A DNA stretch of 64,000 nucleotides from Alistipes shahii WAL 8301 (GCF_025145845.1 NZ_CP102253.1:992001-1056000); one strand, 5' to 3'; shown: positions 35,679 through 44,647, counted from the first letter of the stretch. Made by a program: numbers and translations. Notes: generated by a model from the sequence alone, not told the origin.

Positions 35679-36233
35679 TTACATTATTATGGCCAGAAAC
35701 CGCACCGTTTTGCCGTCGAGGGCTTTCATCCCGTGCGGCAGGCCCGAATCGAAATAGAGGCTGTCGCCCGTGTTCAGCACGATCTCCTTGCCGTTCAGCC
35801 CGATCAGCAGGCGGCCCTCCAGCACGTAGTTCATCTCCTGCCCGGGGTGGCAGTTCAGGTGCATCGGGGCGTCGTCCGCAGCCGGCTCGACCGTCACGAT
35901 GAAGGGGTCGATCTTCCGGTCGCGGAATCCCGCCGCCAACGCCTCGTACTTGTAGGCCTTCTGCCGTTCGACCGACACGCCCTTTCCGGCGCGGGTGATG
36001 AAATAGGCGTTCATCTTCGGCTCCTCGCCGAACATCAGCACATCGAGGCTGATCCCGTAATGGCGGGATATGGTTTGCAGCACGTTCACCGAAAAATCGG
36101 CCGTGCCGCTCTCCATCTCCCTGTACTGTCCGACCGGAAGGTTGCAGCTCGCAGCCACCTCCTCCTGGGTCAGTTCAAGCGCTTCGCGCAGCCCGCGCAA
36201 ACGGGTCGCAATCGACTGAATAGGGTCACACAT
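35679..36233 (-). CDS. XRE-family regulator with a C-terminal cupin domain
   Basis: A 184-residue regulator. An HTH of the Cro/XRE type (about residues 10-65, ELTQEEVAASCNLPVGQYREME) is followed by a cupin barrel with HLNCHPGQEMNYVLEGRL and GDSLYFDSGLPHGMKAL. Cupin regulators sense small molecules, and this pair with an acyl-CoA synthetase suggests control by a fatty acid or an acyl compound. The 5' region contains a near-consensus promoter and a GCCCGT...ACGGGC hairpin (about 36302-36330). Confidence 0.88.
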   Translation of the reverse strand: MCDPIQSIATRLRGLREALELTQEEVAASCNLPVGQYREMESGTADFSVNVLQTISRHYGISLDVLMFGEEPKMNAYFITRAGKGVSVERQKAYKYEALAAGFRDRKIDPFIVTVEPAADDAPMHLNCHPGQEMNYVLEGRLLIGLNGKEIVLNTGDSLYFDSGLPHGMKALDGKTVRFLAIIM

Positions 36234-36354
36234 TGTCTTTTCGTTTTAAATGAAAGGTCCGCGCTGCGGGTTCCGGACGAACAGGTTACAATCCGGAAGG
36301 CCGCCCGTACGGCCCCTGCGCACCGCACGGGCCGTTTTCACTGGATGCAGGCCG

Positions 36355-36385
36355 TAAATATACTAAAAACTCTTAAAAACCGCAA
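36355..36385 (-). promoter_or_regulatory. Promoter of the XRE-cupin operon
   Basis: Minus-strand TTG (36383-36385), a 20-base spacer and TATATTTA (36355-36362), one base off the TAnnTTTG consensus. It leaves a 5' leader of about 115 bases. Confidence 0.5.
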
Positions 36386-36523
36386 CTTCGCGCTCCGTTT
36401 CCCTTCCGCGCGCCTGCGGCGGCTGTAATCAATCCGGCGGCGGAGCGTTTCGCCAAACGAGAGCGGCGGCCATCCTCCCCGACCGCCGTTTTTCCGCCGG
36501 ATGCAAAAAAATCCGGGCCGGAT

Positions 36524-36554
36524 TTTGTTTTTTCCCGCAGAAACCCTATATTTG
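36524..36554 (+). promoter_or_regulatory. Promoter of the histidine operon
   Basis: TTTG (36524-36527), a 19-base spacer and TATATTTG (36547-36554), an exact Bacteroidetes consensus. Transcription would begin just before the leader-peptide start codon. Confidence 0.8.
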
Positions 36555-36572
36555 CCTCCGACAACCGGACGA

Positions 36573-36626
36573 ATGACGATTTTCAACCATATACATCATC
36601 ACCATCACCACTTTACCGAGGGGTAG
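36573..36626 (+). CDS. hisL: Histidine operon leader peptide
   Basis: A 17-codon frame reads MTIFNHIHHHHHHFTEG then TAG. Seven of 17 codons are His, six of them in a row. It lies between the operon promoter and an intrinsic terminator ahead of hisG. When charged tRNA-His is scarce the ribosome should stall on these codons. The segment coding His-Ile-His (36588-36596) is perfectly complementary to 36634-36642, and the AGGGG/GGGGT just before and overlapping the leader stop can pair with CCCCT/ACCCC inside the terminator stem. These give the competing structures expected of an attenuator. Confidence 0.88.
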   Translation: MTIFNHIHHHHHHFTEG

Positions 36627-36668
36627 GTCGATTATGTATATGTAAGAGGTTATTATAGAATACATGAA

Positions 36669-36695
36669 GCTCACCCCCTGCGGGTGGGCTTTTTT
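36669..36695 (+). terminator. Histidine attenuator terminator
   Basis: Stem GCTCACCC (36669-36676) with GGGTGGGC (36682-36689), a 5-base loop and six T. It lies 42 bases after the leader stop and 59 bases before hisG. It should stop transcription when histidine is plentiful. Confidence 0.85.
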
Positions 36696-36753
36696 GCGTG
36701 CCGAACCGCAGGTGGGTGTCCGAAAGAAGCAAACAATCAAACACACACCGAAT

Positions 36754-37605
36754 ATGTTACGAATAGCCATCCAGGCCAAGGGCCGACTGAACGAACAGAG
36801 CATCGACCTGCTTTCCGAAGCAGGCATCCGCGTTGCCGAGAGCAAGCGCAAACTCATCTCCCGCGCGGAAGGGTTTCCGCTGGAAGTCCTCTACCTGCGC
36901 GACGACGACATCCCGCAGGCCGTCTCGATGGGGGTCGCCGACCTGGGCATTGTGGGGCTGAACGAGGTCGCCGAGAAGGGTTTCCCCGTCGAGCAGATCA
37001 TGGACCTCGGGTTCGGAGGCTGCCGCCTCTCGCTGGCCGTACCCAAAACGACCGCCTACGAAGGCCTCGCGTTCTTCCGCGGCCGGCGCGTCGCCACCTC
37101 CTACCCCAACATCCTCGCCCGCTACTTCGCCGAGAAGGGGATCGAGGCCGAGATCCACACCATCGAAGGCTCCGTGGAGATCGCCCCGGCGGTTGGCATG
37201 GCCGACGGCATCTTCGACATCGTCTCCTCGGGCGGCACGCTCATCTCCAACGGGCTGGTCGAGGTCGAGAAGGTCCTCTTTTCCGAGGCGGTGCTCATCG
37301 CCTGCCCGGGGCTTGACAGCGACAAGCGCCGCGAAACGGAGCAGCTGACCTTCCGCCTCAACTCGATCCTCGACAGCCGCGGCATGAAATACGTGCTGAT
37401 GAACCTCCCCAAGGAGCGGCTCGGCGACGCCATCCGGATACTCCCCGGCATGCGCAGCCCGACGGTGCTGCCGCTGGCGCAGGAGGGGTGGTGCTCGATC
37501 CACGCCGTCATCTCCCAGGACCAGTTGTGGGAGCGCATCGAACGGCTCAAGGAGATCGGGGCCGAAGGCATCCTGATCCTGGCACTCGAAAACATGATCC
37601 GCTAA
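36754..37605 (+). CDS. hisG: ATP phosphoribosyltransferase, long form
   Basis: A 283-residue enzyme for the first step of histidine synthesis (ATP + PRPP). It begins MLRIAIQAKGRLNEQ; the frame upstream covers the attenuator and is not used. The PRPP-binding loop region is EGSVEIAPAVGMADGIFDIVSSGG. The length and the extra C-terminal domain (from about residue 210, ending AEGILILALENMIR) mark the long form, which is feedback inhibited by histidine and needs no HisZ. Confidence 0.96.
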   Translation: MLRIAIQAKGRLNEQSIDLLSEAGIRVAESKRKLISRAEGFPLEVLYLRDDDIPQAVSMGVADLGIVGLNEVAEKGFPVEQIMDLGFGGCRLSLAVPKTTAYEGLAFFRGRRVATSYPNILARYFAEKGIEAEIHTIEGSVEIAPAVGMADGIFDIVSSGGTLISNGLVEVEKVLFSEAVLIACPGLDSDKRRETEQLTFRLNSILDSRGMKYVLMNLPKERLGDAIRILPGMRSPTVLPLAQEGWCSIHAVISQDQLWERIERLKEIGAEGILILALENMIR

Positions 37606-37620
37606 AAATCCGGAACCGTC

Positions 37621-38916
37621 ATGGAAATTCTGAAAATCCACAACAATCCCGAACGCGCCGAGTGGGCCGCCCTCACCGAGCGCTTCACCCGGGAAGAGGA
37701 GGAGATCACGCGACAGGTGACCGAAATCCTCGCCGACGTAAAATCCGGCGGCGACCGCTCGCTGCGCGAAGTCACCCGCCGCGTCGAGGGGCGCGATCCC
37801 CGGACGTTCGAAATTCCGGCCGACGTGCGCGCCGCAGCCGCCGCGCTCATCCCCGCCGCGCTGAAAGAGGCCCTCGCCGCCGCGAAAGCGAACATCGAGA
37901 CCTTCCACCGCGCCCAGCTGCCGCCCGAGGTCGACATCGAGACGATGCCGGGCGTCCGGTGCGTGCAGCGCGCCGTGCCGATCCGCCGCGTGGGCCTTTA
38001 CATCCCGGGCGGCAAGGCGCCGCTCTTCTCCACGGTGCTGATGCTGGCCGTCCCGGCCCGCGTCGCCGGCTGCGGGGAGGTCATCCTCTGCACCCCCGCG
38101 CGCCCCGACGGCACGATAGCCCCCGAAATCCTCTATGCCGCCGATCTGTGCGGCGTCGACCGCATCTTCTCCGTCGGCGGGGCGCAGGCCGTGGCGGCCA
38201 TGGCCTACGGCACGGAGAGCATCCCGCGCGTCGACAAGATTTTCGGTCCCGGCAACCGCTATGTCACCAAGGCCAAGCAACTGGTCGGCGCCAACGACGT
38301 GGCCGTCGACCTGCCCGCCGGGCCCTCGGAGGTGCTGGTGCTGGCCGACGACGAAGCGTCGCCCGCCTTCGCCGCCGCCGACCTGCTGTCGCAGGCCGAA
38401 CACGGAGGCGACAGCCAGGCGGTGCTGGTCTGCCCGTCGGTGGAGTTCGCCCGCGACACCCAGCGGGCCGTCGGCGAACAGCTGCTCCAGCTGCGCCGCG
38501 GCGAGACCATCCGCGAGGCGCTGCGCCAGAGCCGCATCGTGGTCCTCGACAGCCGCGAAAAGATGATCGGCTTCGCCAACGCCTACGCCCCCGAGCACCT
38601 GATCATCTCGATGCGCGACGCCTGGGACGTCGCGGCGCAGATCACCGCCGCCGGAAGCGTCTTCATCGGCCCCTGGTCGCCCGAAAGCGCCGGGGATTAC
38701 GCCTCGGGAACCAACCACACGCTGCCCACGGGCGGCTGGGCGCGGGCTTACAGCGGCGTGAACACCGACTCGTTCCTGCGCAAGATCACCTATCAGGAAC
38801 TCTCGCGCAAGGGGCTTGCGACCCTCTCCCCGACCGTCATCGCCATGGCCGAGGCCGAGGGTCTCGGGGCGCACGCCGCCGCCGTGCGCGTCCGCATGAA
38901 AGGAGGTGTGCTGTGA
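37621..38916 (+). CDS. hisD: Histidinol dehydrogenase
   Basis: A 431-residue zinc enzyme that oxidises L-histidinol to L-histidine in two steps. Signatures include YIPGGKAPLFSTVLM, the GPGNRYVTKAKQLV and AGPSEVLVLAD segments, QAEHGGDSQAVLV and ASGTNHTLPTGGWAR. It follows hisG by 15 bases. Confidence 0.97.
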   Translation: MEILKIHNNPERAEWAALTERFTREEEEITRQVTEILADVKSGGDRSLREVTRRVEGRDPRTFEIPADVRAAAAALIPAALKEALAAAKANIETFHRAQLPPEVDIETMPGVRCVQRAVPIRRVGLYIPGGKAPLFSTVLMLAVPARVAGCGEVILCTPARPDGTIAPEILYAADLCGVDRIFSVGGAQAVAAMAYGTESIPRVDKIFGPGNRYVTKAKQLVGANDVAVDLPAGPSEVLVLADDEASPAFAAADLLSQAEHGGDSQAVLVCPSVEFARDTQRAVGEQLLQLRRGETIREALRQSRIVVLDSREKMIGFANAYAPEHLIISMRDAWDVAAQITAAGSVFIGPWSPESAGDYASGTNHTLPTGGWARAYSGVNTDSFLRKITYQELSRKGLATLSPTVIAMAEAEGLGAHAAAVRVRMKGGVL

Positions 38917-39947
38917 AACCGCTCGAAGAACTGGTGCGCCCCAACATCCGGGCGTTGAAACCCTACTCCACGGCCCGCGACGAGTTTTCCGGCGGAGAGA
39001 TCACGACGTGGCTCGACGCCAACGAAAACCCCTACGACAACGGTGTCAACCGCTACCCCGACCCGCATCAGAAGCTTCTCAAACAGAAGATCGCCGCGCT
39101 GAAAGGCGTGCGCGAAGAGCAGGTCTTCATCGGCAACGGCAGCGACGAGGCCATCGACCTCTGCTACCGCATCTTCTGCCGTCCGGGCGTCGACAACGCC
39201 GTTTCGATCGCCCCGACCTACGGCATGTACCGCGTCGCCGCCGACATCAACGACGTCGAGATGCGCGAGGTCCCGCTCGGCGCGGACTTCTCGCTTCCGG
39301 CCGACGCCCTGCTGGCGGCCGCCGACGAGCGCACCCGTCTGCTGTGGCTCTGCTCCCCGAACAACCCCACGGGCAACGCCTTCCCGGCGGCCGGCATCGA
39401 ACGGCTGCTCCGCGAATTCGACGGCATGGTCGTCCTCGACGAAGCCTACATCGACTTCGCCGCCGGGCCGGGATTCCTCGCGCGCCTCGGCGAATTCGGG
39501 AACCTCATCGTCCTGCAAACCCTCTCGAAGGCGTGGGGCATGGCAGGGCTTCGCCTCGGGCTGGCATTCGCATCGGAAGCCGTCGCCGGACTTTTCGCAC
39601 GCGTGAAATATCCCTACAACATCAACAGCCTCGCACAGCAGGCCGTCGCCGAACGGCTCACCGAAGACATCTCCCCGCAGGTGGCCGAAATCCGCGCCGA
39701 GCGCGACCGGCTCGCGCCGCAGCTCGCGGCCTGCCCCGCCATCGAGCGGGTCTACCCTTCGGATGCCAATTTCATCCTGGTCCGCACCCCCGATCCCGAC
39801 CGCATGTACGACGCGCTGATCTCGGCCGGGGTCATCGTCCGCAACCGCTCGCGCATCCCGGGCTGCGAAGGATGCCTGCGCATCACCGTCGGAACCCCCG
39901 CGGAGAACGCCCGGATGATAGAAACCGTCAAAAACTTCCGATTATGA
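38913..39947 (+). CDS. hisC: Histidinol-phosphate aminotransferase
   Basis: A 344-residue PLP enzyme. The start is GTG at 38913, overlapping the hisD stop (GTGA); a strong AGGAGG lies a few bases upstream and supports it. The PLP lysine is in TLSKAWGMAGLRLG; N-terminal LDANENPYDNGVNRYPDP is typical. The start codon choice implies translational coupling with hisD. Confidence 0.95.
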   Translation: MKPLEELVRPNIRALKPYSTARDEFSGGEITTWLDANENPYDNGVNRYPDPHQKLLKQKIAALKGVREEQVFIGNGSDEAIDLCYRIFCRPGVDNAVSIAPTYGMYRVAADINDVEMREVPLGADFSLPADALLAAADERTRLLWLCSPNNPTGNAFPAAGIERLLREFDGMVVLDEAYIDFAAGPGFLARLGEFGNLIVLQTLSKAWGMAGLRLGLAFASEAVAGLFARVKYPYNINSLAQQAVAERLTEDISPQVAEIRAERDRLAPQLAACPAIERVYPSDANFILVRTPDPDRMYDALISAGVIVRNRSRIPGCEGCLRITVGTPAENARMIETVKNFRL

Positions 39948-41071
39948 AAAAAGCCCTCTTCATCGACCGCGACGGCACGATCATCGCCGAACCCGCCGAC
40001 GAACAGATCGACAGCCTCGAAAAACTCGCGTTCGTACCCGGAGCCATCTCCGCCCTGAAGGCGCTCACGGGCCTCGGGTTCGACCTCGTGCTGGCCACCA
40101 ACCAGGACGGGCTCGGCACCCCGTCCTTCCCCGAGGATACCTTTTGGCCGGCGCATAACAAAATGCTCGCGACGCTCGGCGGCGAGGGCGTCGCGTTCGA
40201 CGACCAGCTGATCGACCGCACGTTCGAGGCCGACGCCGCCCCCACGCGCAAACCCCGGACAGGGATGTTCGGCCGCTACACGGGCGGCGAATACGACCTC
40301 GCGGCGAGCTACGTCATCGGCGACCGCGCGACCGACATCCTGCTGGCCCGCAACCTCGGGGCGCGGGGCATCCTGCTCGCTCCCCCCGCCGAAGGGCTGC
40401 GGACGCTGGAGGAAGCCGGCGCCGCCGACGCCTGTGCGCTGATCACCGACTCGTGGAGCGAAATCGCCGAATTCATCCGCCGCGGCGAACGCCGGGCCGA
40501 AATCCGGCGCGAGACCCGCGAGACGCAGATCACCGTCCGCCTCGACCTCGACGGCCGCGGGGATTTCAACGGCCAAATCTCCACGGGCCTGCGCTTTCTG
40601 GACCACATGCTCGCGCAGATCGCCCACCACGGCGGCGTCGCGCTGGCCGTCGACGCGCGGGGCGATCTGGACATCGACGAACACCACACGATGGAGGACG
40701 TGGCCATCACGCTGGGCGAGGCCGTCGACCGCGCGCTGGGCGCGAAGGCCGGGATCGCCCGCTACGGCTTCGCCCTGCCGATGGACGACTGCCGGGCGCT
40801 GACGCTGCTCGACTTCGGGGGCCGCATCGACTTCGAGTGGGACGCCTCGTTCCGCCGCGAGCGGGTTGGCGACGTTCCGACCGAAATGTTCCGCCACTTC
40901 TTCCACTCGTTCGCATGCGCCGCGCGGTGCAACCTCCAAATCTCGGCCCGCGGCGACAACGACCACCACAAGGCCGAGGCCGTCTTCAAGGCCTTCGCCC
41001 GCGCCCTGCGCATGGCCGTGGCGCACATCCCGTTCGATTACACCGTCCCCAGCAGCAAAGGAGTCCTATGA
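39944..41071 (+). CDS. hisB: Bifunctional histidinol-phosphatase / imidazoleglycerol-phosphate dehydratase
   Basis: A 375-residue fusion. Residues 1 to about 165 form a HAD phosphatase (FIDRDGT, Asp8 and Asp10; KPRTGMF; IGDRATDILLARN). Residues about 180-375 are the dehydratase (GLRFLDHML, DEHHTMED, FFHSFA, DNDHHKAEA). It overlaps hisC by ATGA and supplies steps 6 and 8 of the pathway. Confidence 0.97.
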   Translation: MKKALFIDRDGTIIAEPADEQIDSLEKLAFVPGAISALKALTGLGFDLVLATNQDGLGTPSFPEDTFWPAHNKMLATLGGEGVAFDDQLIDRTFEADAAPTRKPRTGMFGRYTGGEYDLAASYVIGDRATDILLARNLGARGILLAPPAEGLRTLEEAGAADACALITDSWSEIAEFIRRGERRAEIRRETRETQITVRLDLDGRGDFNGQISTGLRFLDHMLAQIAHHGGVALAVDARGDLDIDEHHTMEDVAITLGEAVDRALGAKAGIARYGFALPMDDCRALTLLDFGGRIDFEWDASFRRERVGDVPTEMFRHFFHSFACAARCNLQISARGDNDHHKAEAVFKAFARALRMAVAHIPFDYTVPSSKGVL

Positions 41072-41664
41072 TAGCCGTCGTCGATTACGCCACGGGCAAC
41101 CTGCGGTCGGTTGCCGACGCCCTTCGCCGCGCAGGGGCCGAATTCACGCTCACGGCCGATCCCGCCCTGCTGCGCGGGGCCGACAAAGTGATCCTCCCGG
41201 GAGTCGGCGAGGCCTCGTCGGCCATGTCGCAGCTCCGCGAGCGGGGACTCGACACGGTGATCCCCTCGCTCACGCAGCCCGTCCTGGGCATCTGCATCGG
41301 CATGCAGCTGATGTGCCTTTCGAGCGAGGAGGGCGACGCCCGCTGCATGGGCATCTTCCCGACGCAGGTCCTGCGGCTTCCGGCCACGGCGGCCGACGGC
41401 GCGCGGCTCAAAGTCCCCCACGTGGGCTGGGACACAATCACCTCGCTCCGCTCGCCGCTGTTCGACGAAACGGCCGGGGAAACCTATGTATATTACGTCC
41501 ACTCCTTCGCCGCCGAACCCTGCGCCGCAACCATCGCCACGACCGACTACGGTCGCCCGTTCAGCGCGGCGCTCGGGAGCGGCAACTTCTTCGGCACGCA
41601 GTTCCACCCCGAAAAAAGCGGTGCGGCGGGCGCGCGGATTTTACTCAATTTTCTAAACCTCTGA
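41068..41664 (+). CDS. hisH: Imidazole glycerol phosphate synthase, glutamine amidotransferase subunit
   Basis: A 198-residue class I amidotransferase. The nucleophile Cys lies in LGICIGMQLM, and the His/Glu pair in GTQFHPEKSG. It gives ammonia to HisF. The ATG overlaps the hisB stop (ATGA) and is preceded by AAAGGAG. Confidence 0.97.
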   Translation: MIAVVDYATGNLRSVADALRRAGAEFTLTADPALLRGADKVILPGVGEASSAMSQLRERGLDTVIPSLTQPVLGICIGMQLMCLSSEEGDARCMGIFPTQVLRLPATAADGARLKVPHVGWDTITSLRSPLFDETAGETYVYYVHSFAAEPCAATIATTDYGRPFSAALGSGNFFGTQFHPEKSGAAGARILLNFLNL

Positions 41665-41668
41665 CACC

Positions 41669-42397
41669 ATGATCGAAATCATACCCGCAACGGACATCAT
41701 CGGCGGCCAGTGCGTGCGCCTCACGCAGGGCGACTACGCCAGCCGGAAGACCTACTACCGCGACCCGCTCGAAGCGGCGTTCCGCTTCGAGGAGGCGGGC
41801 ATCCGCCGCCTGCACATGGTCGACCTCGACGGCGCGAAGGCCTCGGAGCCGCGCAACCTCGCCGTGCTGGAACGCATCGCCGCGCGGACCTCGCTCGAAG
41901 TGCAGTACGGCGGGGGCATCAAGAGCCGCGAGGCCCTGCACAGCGTCTTCGACGCCGGAGCGCGCCGCGCCATCTGCGGCAGCGTCGCCGTCCGCCGGCC
42001 CGACCTTTTCGCCGCATGGCTCGCGGAGTTCGGCCCCGGGCGGCTGATCCTCGGGGCCGACGTCCGCAACGGCGCGGTGGCCATCGAGGGCTGGCTGGAA
42101 AGTTCGACGCTCTCGGCCCCCGAGCTGATCGGGCGATTCATTCCGCAGGGGCTTACGCAGGTTATCTGCACCGACATCTCCCGCGACGGCATGCTCTGCG
42201 GCCCCTCGGCAGCCTTCTACGCCGACCTGCAAGGCCGCTTCCCGACGGTGGAGATCACCGTCAGCGGCGGCATCTCTTCGATGTCGGACATCGAAGAGTT
42301 AGACCGGCAGGGCCTGCGGAGCGTCATCGTCGGCAAAGCCCTCTACGAAGGGCGCATCACCCTCAAAGACCTCGCGCGATGCTTGCCAAACGCATAA
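41669..42397 (+). CDS. hisA: ProFAR isomerase
   Basis: A 242-residue (beta/alpha)8 barrel. Catalytic Asp residues lie at IIPATDIIGG and CTDISRDGML. N-terminal half signature GGQCVRLTQGDY. It is the isomerase of step 4. Its 3' end overlaps hisF by 19 bases. Confidence 0.96.
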   Translation: MIEIIPATDIIGGQCVRLTQGDYASRKTYYRDPLEAAFRFEEAGIRRLHMVDLDGAKASEPRNLAVLERIAARTSLEVQYGGGIKSREALHSVFDAGARRAICGSVAVRRPDLFAAWLAEFGPGRLILGADVRNGAVAIEGWLESSTLSAPELIGRFIPQGLTQVICTDISRDGMLCGPSAAFYADLQGRFPTVEITVSGGISSMSDIEELDRQGLRSVIVGKALYEGRITLKDLARCLPNA

Positions 42398-43131
42398 TCC
42401 CCTGCCTCGACATCCGCGACGGACAGACCGTCAAGGGCATCAACTTCGTGGGACTGCGCCAGGTCGGCGATCCCGTGGAGCTGGGTGCGAAATACGCCGC
42501 CGAAGGGGCCGACGAACTGGTCTACCTCGACATCAGCGCCTCGGAGGAGGGACGCCGCACCTTCACGGAGCTGGTCGCGCGCATCGCCGCGCGCATCGAC
42601 ATCCCGTTCACCGTCGGAGGCGGCATCTCGTCGGTCGACGACGCCTCCAGGCTGCTCGACGCCGGAGCCGACAAGATCACCCTCAACAGCGCCGCCGTGG
42701 CCAACCCCGCGCTGATCGACGCCATCGCCGCCAGATACGGCTCGCAGTTCGTCGTCGCGGCCATCGACGCCCGGACCGTCGACGGCCGCTGGGTCGTCAC
42801 GACCCACGGAGGCCGACGCCCCACCCAGCGCGAACTCTTCGCCTGGGCCGCCGAGGCCGCCGACCGCGGCGCGGGCGAAATCCTCTTCACCTCGATGGAC
42901 CACGACGGCACGAAGAACGGCTACCCGTGCGACACCTTCGCGCGGCTGGCGGAACTGCCCGTCCCGATCATCGCCTCGGGCGGCGCGGGCACGGCGGACC
43001 ACATCGCCGACGTGCTGACCCTCGGCCGTGCCGACGCGGCGTTGGCCGCCAGCATCTTCCATTACAACGAGATTCCGATACCCGTATTGAAGCGGGAGTT
43101 GAAGAAACGCAACATAAACGTCAGATTATAA
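42379..43131 (+). CDS. hisF: Imidazole glycerol phosphate synthase, cyclase subunit
   Basis: A 250-residue barrel enzyme that pairs with HisH. It starts MLAKRIIPCLDIRDGQTVKGINF, with catalytic Asp near residue 11, and has FTSMDHDGTKNGY with the second catalytic Asp. The start lies inside hisA. Confidence 0.97.
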   Translation: MLAKRIIPCLDIRDGQTVKGINFVGLRQVGDPVELGAKYAAEGADELVYLDISASEEGRRTFTELVARIAARIDIPFTVGGGISSVDDASRLLDAGADKITLNSAAVANPALIDAIAARYGSQFVVAAIDARTVDGRWVVTTHGGRRPTQRELFAWAAEAADRGAGEILFTSMDHDGTKNGYPCDTFARLAELPVPIIASGGAGTADHIADVLTLGRADAALAASIFHYNEIPIPVLKRELKKRNINVRL

Positions 43132-43138
43132 AACCACT

Positions 43139-43759
43139 ATGAAAATCGAAGGAAAACCGTTTTCGGCGTTCGACGCCGCAAAACTCCCCGGCGGACTCGT
43201 CCCCGCCGTCATTCAGGACGACCGCACCCTCCAGGTCCTCATGCTGGGCTACATGAACCGCGAAGCCTATGAAAAAAGCCTCGCCGAAGGCCGCGTCACG
43301 TTTTACAGCCGCTCGCGCCAGCGTCTCTGGACCAAGGGCGAGACCAGCGGCAACTGGCTCGACATCGTGTCGGTGGCCGCCGACTGCGACTGCGACACGC
43401 TGCTCATCCGCGTCATCCCCCACGGCCCGACCTGCCACACGGGGTCGAAAACCTGCTTCGGAGAGGCCGTGCCCGAAACCGAAGGTTTCATCCGCTACCT
43501 GCAAAGCGTCATCCGGGGACGTCACGCCGAGATGCCCGAAGGCTCCTACACCTCGAAGCTCTTCAACCGCGGCGTGAACAAGATCGCGCAGAAGGTCGGC
43601 GAGGAGGCTGTGGAGACCGTCATCGAGGCCGTGGCCCAGAACCGCGAGGCGATGATCTACGAGGCTTCGGACCTCGTCTACCACCTGCTCGTGCTGCTCG
43701 AAGCCACCGGATGCTCGATCGCCGACCTCGAAAAAGAGTTGGCGCGCAGGCACTCCTGA
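43139..43759 (+). CDS. hisI: Bifunctional phosphoribosyl-AMP cyclohydrolase / phosphoribosyl-ATP pyrophosphatase
   Basis: A 206-residue HisIE fusion. The N-terminal cyclohydrolase has MLGYMNREAYEKSL, TKGETSGN and the zinc ligands DCDCDTLL and CHTGSKTCF. The C-terminal pyrophosphohydrolase is an alpha-helical MazG-like domain (NKIAQKVGEEAVETVIEAV). It is the last gene of the operon, 7 bases after hisF. Confidence 0.96.
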   Translation: MKIEGKPFSAFDAAKLPGGLVPAVIQDDRTLQVLMLGYMNREAYEKSLAEGRVTFYSRSRQRLWTKGETSGNWLDIVSVAADCDCDTLLIRVIPHGPTCHTGSKTCFGEAVPETEGFIRYLQSVIRGRHAEMPEGSYTSKLFNRGVNKIAQKVGEEAVETVIEAVAQNREAMIYEASDLVYHLLVLLEATGCSIADLEKELARRHS

Positions 43760-43794
43760 CCCCTCCCGGAAGCGTTCCGACACCCGGAAAAGCC

Positions 43795-43843
43795 GCTTCG
43801 GGCGAAAGAATGTAACGAATTGTTTGCTTTTTTCGCCCGAAGC
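43795..43843 (+). terminator. Long inverted repeat at the end of the histidine operon, overlapping the sigma 2 promoter
   Basis: A perfect 13-bp inverted repeat (43795-43807 with 43831-43843) around a 23-base loop, followed by TTATTTTTG. The right arm falls between the -33 and -7 elements of the next promoter. It may serve as terminator, as an operator, or both. Confidence 0.55.
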
Positions 43844-43854
43844 GCTTATTTTTG
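43823..43854 (+). promoter_or_regulatory. Promoter of sigma 2
   Basis: TTTG (43823-43826), a 20-base spacer and TATTTTTG (43847-43854). The ATG at 43891 follows 36 bases later. Confidence 0.7.
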
Positions 43855-43890
43855 CAATCGAACACCGTCAGCATCAGCGTCAAAGACTGC

Positions 43891-44409
43891 ATGAAAACCG
43901 TAATCACATCCGAATACGAAGCCCTGTTCCGCCAACATTTCCGGCTGGCGACGCTCTATGCCGAACGCATCGTCGGTTCGGCACACGAAGCCGAGGACAT
44001 CGTGCAGGAGGTCTTCATCGCGCTGCTCGACGTCGATTTCAGCCAGATCCGCCAGAAGGAGAGCTATCTCTACCGCTGCGTGCGCAACGCGGCGCTCGAC
44101 CACCTGCACGCCCGGATGAAGAACCGCTTCTACGACATCAACTCGAAGGAGACGGTGCGCCTGGCCGCCGAAGAGAACGCCCCCGGCGACGAACAGGCTA
44201 TGATCGAGCAGATTGCGGCCATCTACCGCCGGATCGAGGCGCTGCCCGAACAGGGACGCCGCATCTTCAAGATGATCTGCATCGAGCACAAAAGCTACGT
44301 CGAGACGGCCCGCCTGCTTTCGCTCTCGCTCCACACCGTGAAGACCCACATGTCGCGCTCGTTCAAAGCCCTGCGCAAAATATCGATGTTCTTCCTCACG
44401 CTTTTTTAG
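43891..44409 (+). CDS. ECF sigma factor (locus 2)
   Basis: A 172-residue sigma-70 family factor. It begins MKTVITSEYEALFRQHFRLA. Region 2 has AEDIVQEVFIALLDVDF, and region 4 has SYVETARLLSLSLHTVKTHMSRSFKALR. The longer frame from 43852 would start inside the promoter. It should direct transcription of FecR 2, SusC 2 and SusD 2 when released by its anti-sigma factor. Confidence 0.92.
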   Translation: MKTVITSEYEALFRQHFRLATLYAERIVGSAHEAEDIVQEVFIALLDVDFSQIRQKESYLYRCVRNAALDHLHARMKNRFYDINSKETVRLAAEENAPGDEQAMIEQIAAIYRRIEALPEQGRRIFKMICIEHKSYVETARLLSLSLHTVKTHMSRSFKALRKISMFFLTLF

Positions 44410-44430
44410 GTCCCGGACAGCCGGAGTCCG

Positions 44431-44438
44431 CCCCCCCC
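44431..44438 (+). repeat. Poly-C tract (C8) between sigma 2 and FecR 2
   Basis: Eight C, 22 bases after the sigma stop and upstream of the terminator at 44549. It is short enough to be chance, but it lies in the same gap as the G9 of locus 3. Confidence 0.8.
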
Positions 44439-44548
44439 GAATCCGATTTTAATCCGACCCGATTTCGCCCCACCGCACCGAAAGGACGAAATCCCGATTC
44501 CGCTTTTGTGTTACAATCCGTAACCCACCTGCAAATTTTTCACAAAAA

Positions 44549-44582
44549 AACGCCGGCATTGTATGTCCGGCGTTCGTTTTTT
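44549..44582. terminator. Terminator between sigma 2 and FecR 2
   Basis: Stem AACGCCGG (44549-44556) with CCGGCGTT (44567-44574), 10-base loop, six T on the plus strand and seven A on the other side. It separates the sigma gene from FecR-SusC-SusD. Confidence 0.8.
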
Positions 44583-44647
44583 CGGTCTATTCCATAGGAA
44601 ACGTTGTTTCCGGCCACACCGACCAACCTGAAAACACGGAAAACGAC

